NCBI GenBank assembly: GCA_016650415.1
Contig: JAENVU010000199.1
Span: forward strand, 1-17,276
From: Acidimicrobiia bacterium
GTDB lineage: Bacteria; Actinomycetota; Acidimicrobiia; IMCC26256; JAENVU01
Direction: 5' to 3'
DNA length: 17,276 bases
The notes under the pieces were generated by a model, which saw only the letters and a list, made by a program, of their open reading frames with translations, did not search any database and was not told the origin of the DNA. Each line of letters opens with the position of its first letter. Positions within the stretch are counted from its first letter, which is position 1. The position numbers were made by a program, and so were the translations under genes. Positions 13,637 through 17,276 of this stretch are shown in pieces.

Positions 13637-14443
13637 TTATCGACCGAGAAAATCGGCCTCGCGCTTCTCTCGGAACGCGGCCATACCTTCGACGAGATCG
13701 GCCGACGCGGTGGCGAGCGACTGGTACGCGCCTTCCAGTTCCAAGGCGGCGGGGAGATCGGTTTCGAAGCTCGCGTTCAGGAGTCGCTTCGAGAGACCGA
13801 GTGCGCGTGTCGGGCCTGCGGCCAGCCGGACGGCGAGCGCGTCGGCCTCGGTCGCGAGTTCGTCGGGGTCGGCGAGGCACCGGTACGCGAGCCCGAGGTC
13901 CACGGCGTCGGAGCCGTTGCAGCGCTCGCCGAGCATGACCATCGCCTTGGCCCGGGGGAGCCCGACGAGCCGGGGGAGCAGGTACGCGCCGCCACCGTCG
14001 ACCACGAGGCCCCACTTGTGGAACGACCACAGAAATTTGGTCTCCGGGCTCACCAGGACGAAGTCACACGCGAGAGCAAGATGGGCGCCGGGGCCGACGG
14101 CGGCGCCGTTGACCGCAGCCACCGTCGGCTTGTCGAGTTCCCAGAGTTCGCGAATGAAGGTCTGCACGCCGACCCGCAACGCTTCGGCGGTCGTGCGCGG
14201 GTCGAAGCCCGGCTGCCCGGCCTGCGCGACGGTCGAAGCGCCGAGGTCCATGCCCGCGCAGAACGCGTCACCCGTCGCGCGAATGAGGAAGGCCCGCACG
14301 GTGGTGTCGCTACGCCCGGCTCGGATCGCGTCGACGATGCCGTCGCGCATCGCCACGGTCAACGCATGCTTGGCGTCCGGCCGGTCGAGGGTGATCCGAC
14401 AGACCCCGTCCGGACCGGTCTCGACGTTCAGGTGATCGGTCAT
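13637..14443 (-). CDS. enoyl-CoA hydratase/isomerase (crotonase) family protein
   Basis: A 268-aa crotonase-fold protein. The oxyanion-hole segments are present: DAFCAGMDLGAS (59-70) and VNGAAVGPGAHLALACDF (111-128). The two glutamates that add water in classical enoyl-CoA hydratase (rat Glu144 and Glu164) align by eye with His121 (GAHLA) and Phe141 (WSFHKWG), so ordinary hydratase activity is doubtful. Isomerase, hydrolase or C-C cleaving activity is more likely. AGGAG lies about 9 nt before the ATG at 14443; codons further upstream overlap the thiolase gene. It follows the thiolase by 32 bp and ends 88 bp before the SDR start, closing the first of two catabolic units. Confidence 0.9.
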   Translation of the reverse strand: MTDHLNVETGPDGVCRITLDRPDAKHALTVAMRDGIVDAIRAGRSDTTVRAFLIRATGDAFCAGMDLGASTVAQAGQPGFDPRTTAEALRVGVQTFIRELWELDKPTVAAVNGAAVGPGAHLALACDFVLVSPETKFLWSFHKWGLVVDGGGAYLLPRLVGLPRAKAMVMLGERCNGSDAVDLGLAYRCLADPDELATEADALAVRLAAGPTRALGLSKRLLNASFETDLPAALELEGAYQSLATASADLVEGMAAFREKREADFLGR

Positions 14444-14475
14444 CGGGTTCGTCTCCTGATCTGTCGGCTGGGCGG

Positions 14476-15651
14476 TCAGCGGTTGGTGGTGAGGATGTTG
14501 ACGACACTCACCCCGGAACCGCGCCCGCCGACGTTGTGTTGGAGGGCGAAGCCGTTGCGCATCGCGACCTGCCGGTCGGCGGCATCGCCCCGCAGCTGCC
14601 ACCAACATTCGGTGAGCTGAGCAATTCCGGTCGCGCCGATCGGGTGACCCTTGGCCAGGAGCCCGCCCGACGTGTTCACCGGGATACGGCCCGTGAGTGA
14701 GGTCTCACCGTCGAGCGAGGCGACGCCACCCTTCCCCTTCTCGAAGAACCCGAGGTCCTCGATGTCGAGGATCTCGGTGATCGTGAAGCAGTCGTGCACC
14801 TCGCACATGTCGATGTCGGCCGGGCCGACGTCGGCCATCGCGTAGGCGCGCTTGGCGGCCTCGACCGTGGCCTGCAGGCCGACGAAGCTCGTCTTCTCGT
14901 GGAGGTACGGGTGGTCGGTCGCGACCCCGAATCCGGCGACGTACACCGGACGGTCGGTGAACTCGTGGGCTCGATCGGCGGGCGCGAGCAGCACGGCTGC
15001 GGCACCGTCGGTCTGGGGGCAGCAGTCGAGTAGGTGCAGCGGCGAACACACCGCGGGTGACGCGAGGACCTGCTCGATGGTGATCTCGTCCTGGAAGTGC
15101 GCGTAGGGGTCCCGCGCACCATTGAAGTGGTTCTTCACCGCGACCGAGGCGAGCATCTCGCGAGTGGTTCCGAACTCGTGCATGTGGCGGGTGGCGAACG
15201 GTGCGAACAGCACCGGCGCGGTCTCACCGCGGGTCAGGATCGGGTGGCCCGACGCGGCTCGGGCGAGCAACCCTTCCTCGGTCGACTTGTCGCGCATCTT
15301 CTCGACGCCGATGACGAGGACGAGGTCGTACACGCCGGACGCGACGGCCATCGCGCCGACCCGGAACGCATCCGATCCCGATGGGCACGCGTTCTCGATC
15401 CGGGTGCATGCGATGCCTGCGAGTCCGATCGCGGTCGGCACGGTGTTGCCACTGATGCCTTCTTGACCCCACAACGTGCCGCGTTGGGTTGCGACGAATG
15501 CCGCCTCGACCGCGCGCGGGTCGAAGCCCTTGTCGACCGATGCGACGGCCGCGTTGAACGCGCCTGCGGCCATGGTCTCGTACGACTGCTCGAACAGCTC
15601 ACCCATCTTGATGAGCCCCGCCCCGACCACCGCCACCTTGTTCCAACTCAT
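14476..15651 (-). CDS. SCP2/lipid-transfer-type thiolase
   Basis: A 391-aa thiolase-fold enzyme that cleaves 3-ketoacyl-CoA or performs a related retro-aldol reaction. The nucleophilic Cys89 lies in ENACPSGSDAF (86-96). The SCP2-type HDCF motif (286-289) replaces NEAF, and GGLLAKGHPIGATG (329-342) contains His336. The last segment, HNVGGRGSGVSVV (372-384), lacks the second cysteine of classical thiolases, as in the Ltp subgroup. The ATG at 15651 overlaps the TGA of the DUF35 fusion gene (ATGA), and AGGAAA lies 9 nt upstream. Ltp-type enzymes of sterol degradation need a DUF35 partner, so a complex with the neighbour is inferred. A non-thiolytic aldolase role is possible. Confidence 0.9.
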   Translation of the reverse strand: MSWNKVAVVGAGLIKMGELFEQSYETMAAGAFNAAVASVDKGFDPRAVEAAFVATQRGTLWGQEGISGNTVPTAIGLAGIACTRIENACPSGSDAFRVGAMAVASGVYDLVLVIGVEKMRDKSTEEGLLARAASGHPILTRGETAPVLFAPFATRHMHEFGTTREMLASVAVKNHFNGARDPYAHFQDEITIEQVLASPAVCSPLHLLDCCPQTDGAAAVLLAPADRAHEFTDRPVYVAGFGVATDHPYLHEKTSFVGLQATVEAAKRAYAMADVGPADIDMCEVHDCFTITEILDIEDLGFFEKGKGGVASLDGETSLTGRIPVNTSGGLLAKGHPIGATGIAQLTECWWQLRGDAADRQVAMRNGFALQHNVGGRGSGVSVVNILTTNR

Positions 15652-17060
15652 GACTGATTTCCTTTGGTGATGCGCGCCTTGTATCCGTAGACGGGGACGC
15701 CGCGTTCGTGGGCGTAGCGGCGCAGGACCAGATCGACCTCGTCGTCGATGGCGAGATCGGTGCCGTCGCCGACGACCTGGAGCATGATGCGCGCGCCGTC
15801 GTCGAGGTCGACGACGGCGATCGGCAGCGGGGCGACGAACGGTGCGGGCATGGTCTGGTTGATGACGAACGTGTGGACCCGGCCGTGGCGGTCGAGGGGG
15901 ACCGGTTCGAGCTTCGCACCGCCACACGCAATACAGGTGGGGTGGATCGAGGGTGGCGTATTGATCGTGCCGCATTCGGCGCACTTGCCGCCGAGGAGCT
16001 GGAGCATCTCGTCGGCGCCGCGAGCGAACAGCGCGCTCTCGGGCGGGACGCCCATCGGGATCTGTTCTCCCGACGCGAGGAGCTGGCCGCGGCTCCGGAG
16101 CACCTCGGTGTACGTCGCGGGTCGGGCGCCGGCCGCGATCGTGGTCGCGACGCTCGCGGCACCGGGAACGGGATGGTCGACGTTGACGGCGATGCCCGTG
16201 GTGCGGCCGCCCCCGGTCGCGAGGATCGCGACGGTACCGGCCGCGTCGAACGCCGCGACCGCTCCGAGGAGCGCCGCGGCCGCGCCGGTATCGCCCAGCG
16301 CGTCGTAGATGGGGGCCGAAGTCGTCAAGGAAGCGCCGATCTTCTTGGCGACCACTCCACCCAGTCGACCATCGGGATCGGGCAGTGACCATGCGCGGAC
16401 GTCGAACGCGGCGAGGTGCTCGGCGACTTCGATCACGGCGGGGAGGAACATCTCCTCGCGGAACAAACGGGCGTCGTACAGATCGCGGGTCGTGGATTCG
16501 GCGTCGCCGCGGTAACGGTCGAGGAGCGGATGGCTGCGGGTGACGCGGGTCGAGAGCGTGGCCGGCCCATCGGGGTCGTTGGTGAGCACGACGGCCGCGG
16601 CACCTGCTCCGCAACGCGCTTCGAATGCCGTGCCGAGTCCCGGCACCAATGCATCGGACACGACGACCAGTGCCCGTTGGGCGGAGCCGGCCGCAATCGC
16701 ATCGGCGGCGGCGACGAGCGCTTCGATACCGGAGTGCGGCGAGCCGCTCATGAGCGCGCCGCCGGCATGGGGGTTGAGTCCGAGTGCGGCACTCAAGACG
16801 GCGTGACTCGGACCTTCCGCGAACGGTGGTCGGGTGCATCCCCACCACAGACCGTCGATGAGCGCGGGCGGCGTGGCCGCGTGGCCCAACGCGTCGACCG
16901 CGGCGGCCGCGGCGAGCGTCAGGGTGTCTTCGTCCGGGGCGCAGACCGCGCTCACGGCTCGACCTCCCCGTCGACCCCAGGCGGCACCGACGTCCGCCGC
17001 GCTCAGCCGCAAGCTGGGTGCGGCGACTCCAACGGCACTGATGTTGACCGATCCCCCCAT
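15648..17060 (-). CDS. HMG-CoA-synthase-like domain fused to DUF35 (Zn-ribbon/OB-fold)
   Basis: A 470-aa two-domain protein. Residues 1 to about 330 have the thiolase-fold layout of 3-hydroxy-3-methylglutaryl-CoA synthase. Residues 348-465 form a DUF35 module with a zinc ribbon (C360-x2-C363, C376-x2-C379) followed by an OB fold. Aligning by eye, the synthase triad Glu/Cys/His is replaced by Arg77 (GCTRP), Pro108 (GSPHSG) and Ser226 (WSLP), so this half is probably non-catalytic and may act as a scaffold. In archaea a separate DUF35 protein bridges thiolase and HMG-CoA synthase; here DUF35 is fused to the synthase-like half and the thiolase is the next gene, with an ATGA overlap. A minus-strand TAGAGT ends 9 nt before the ATG, suggesting a leaderless or very short leader. 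Confidence 0.85.
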   Translation of the reverse strand: MGGSVNISAVGVAAPSLRLSAADVGAAWGRRGGRAVSAVCAPDEDTLTLAAAAAVDALGHAATPPALIDGLWWGCTRPPFAEGPSHAVLSAALGLNPHAGGALMSGSPHSGIEALVAAADAIAAGSAQRALVVVSDALVPGLGTAFEARCGAGAAAVVLTNDPDGPATLSTRVTRSHPLLDRYRGDAESTTRDLYDARLFREEMFLPAVIEVAEHLAAFDVRAWSLPDPDGRLGGVVAKKIGASLTTSAPIYDALGDTGAAAALLGAVAAFDAAGTVAILATGGGRTTGIAVNVDHPVPGAASVATTIAAGARPATYTEVLRSRGQLLASGEQIPMGVPPESALFARGADEMLQLLGGKCAECGTINTPPSIHPTCIACGGAKLEPVPLDRHGRVHTFVINQTMPAPFVAPLPIAVVDLDDGARIMLQVVGDGTDLAIDDEVDLVLRRYAHERGVPVYGYKARITKGNQS

Positions 17061-17069
17061 AGGTGCGGG

Positions 17070-17092
17070 ACTCTACCGGGGTCGGTCGACCC
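17070..17092 (-). promoter_or_regulatory. promoter region of the thiolase operon with a small palindrome
   Basis: TAGAGT (minus, 17075-17070) fits a TAnnnT -10, 9 nt before the ATG at 17060. Immediately upstream, GGGTCG-GT-CGACCC (17079-17092) is a perfect 6-bp inverted repeat covering the presumed spacer. It does not match sites A and B. Confidence 0.35.
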
Positions 17093-17149
17093 GCGATCGG
17101 GCCATCGGACCCGGTCCGGCCAAGCCCACCGGGTAACCTCATCCGTCCC

Positions 17150-17224
17150 GGTGGCGTAGCCGAGTGGCTCAGGCAAGGGTCTGCAAAACCCTGGACGTGG
17201 GTTCAATTCCCACCGCCACCTCCA
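17150..17224 (+). tRNA. tRNA-Cys (anticodon GCA)
   Basis: A full cloverleaf can be drawn. The acceptor stem GGTGGCG pairs with CGCCACC (17214-17220). The anticodon stem AGGGT/ACCCT encloses the loop CTGCAAA with GCA at 17183-17185. The T arm is GTGGG-TTCAATT-CCCAC. The discriminator is T17221, as expected for tRNA-Cys, and the CCA end is encoded (17222-17224). A TAACCT hexamer (17134-17139) is a possible -10. The gene is divergent from the DUF35 fusion. Confidence 0.96.
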
Positions 17225-17225
17225 A

Positions 17226-17254
17226 AGTTCCGACCGCAGTTCGCGCTCGGAACT
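17226..17254 (+). terminator. stem-loop downstream of tRNA-Cys
   Basis: AGTTCCGA (17226-17233) and TCGGAACT (17247-17254) form an 8-bp perfect stem with a 13-nt loop, 1 bp after the tRNA CCA end. There is no T-tract, but the position fits a tRNA terminator or processing hairpin. Confidence 0.5.
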
Positions 17255-17276
17255 CGTCGCGAGGCCGCGTCCGGAA

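Noticed and set aside
14476..17142. Apparent 888-aa thiolase fusion starting at 17142
   Set aside because: The first part is Arg-rich out-of-frame translation of the DUF35 fusion gene. The thiolase begins at the ATG at 15651, with a ribosome-binding site and an ATGA overlap.

Overview
This is a high-GC actinobacterial window. High G/C at third codon positions, ATGA stop/start overlaps, apparently leaderless starts, and the mix of acyl-CoA dehydrogenases, SCP2-type thiolase, DUF35 and TetR genes all fit. Acidimicrobiia-like is my best guess, but no rRNA or marker gene proves it. No phage, plasmid, transposase or CRISPR features were seen.

Layout. Left flank (1-1711): a HAD hydrolase runs off the left edge on the minus strand and is divergent from a plus-strand acyl-CoA desaturase. 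A repeat-rich intergenic stretch separates the desaturase from the next, convergent genes. Redox pair (1712-3987, minus): a gluconate-2-dehydrogenase subunit-3-like protein and a GMC flavoprotein with a four-cysteine cluster, joined by an ATGA overlap. A 60-aa orphan (4099-4281, plus) follows, with a good Shine-Dalgarno. Hyu block (4292-9614, minus): TetR, hyuB, hyuA and a five-helix membrane protein. The TetR gene is divergent from a small alpha/beta-barrel-like gene across a perfect 11-bp inverted repeat. Acyl-CoA block (9958-17060, minus): one transcription unit reads DUF35 fusion, thiolase, crotonase. A second reads SDR, large acyl-CoA dehydrogenase, GvpU-like protein, small acyl-CoA dehydrogenase. 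A tRNA-Cys gene (17150-17224, plus) lies at the right end.

How the genes may work together. The two right-hand units supply dehydrogenation, a crotonase step, a hydroxyacyl dehydrogenation and thiolytic or retro-aldol cleavage, that is, a beta-oxidation-like route. Paired unequal acyl-CoA dehydrogenases, an Hsd4-type SDR and an SCP2-type thiolase beside a DUF35 domain resemble actinobacterial sterol side-chain or cyclic-acid degradation. The substrate cannot be read from sequence. The HyuAB ATP-dependent enzyme appears tied to this route by a shared 16-bp palindrome (14/16 identical) found just upstream of both hyuB and the SDR operon, each time right after a TAnnnT -10 element.

Most unusual points: the shared operator; a DUF35 protein fused to an apparently dead HMG-CoA-synthase-like domain next to a thiolase; a gas-vesicle-GvpU-like protein between two acyl-CoA dehydrogenases; a crotonase lacking both classical catalytic glutamates; and the mirrored promoter around the TetR operator.
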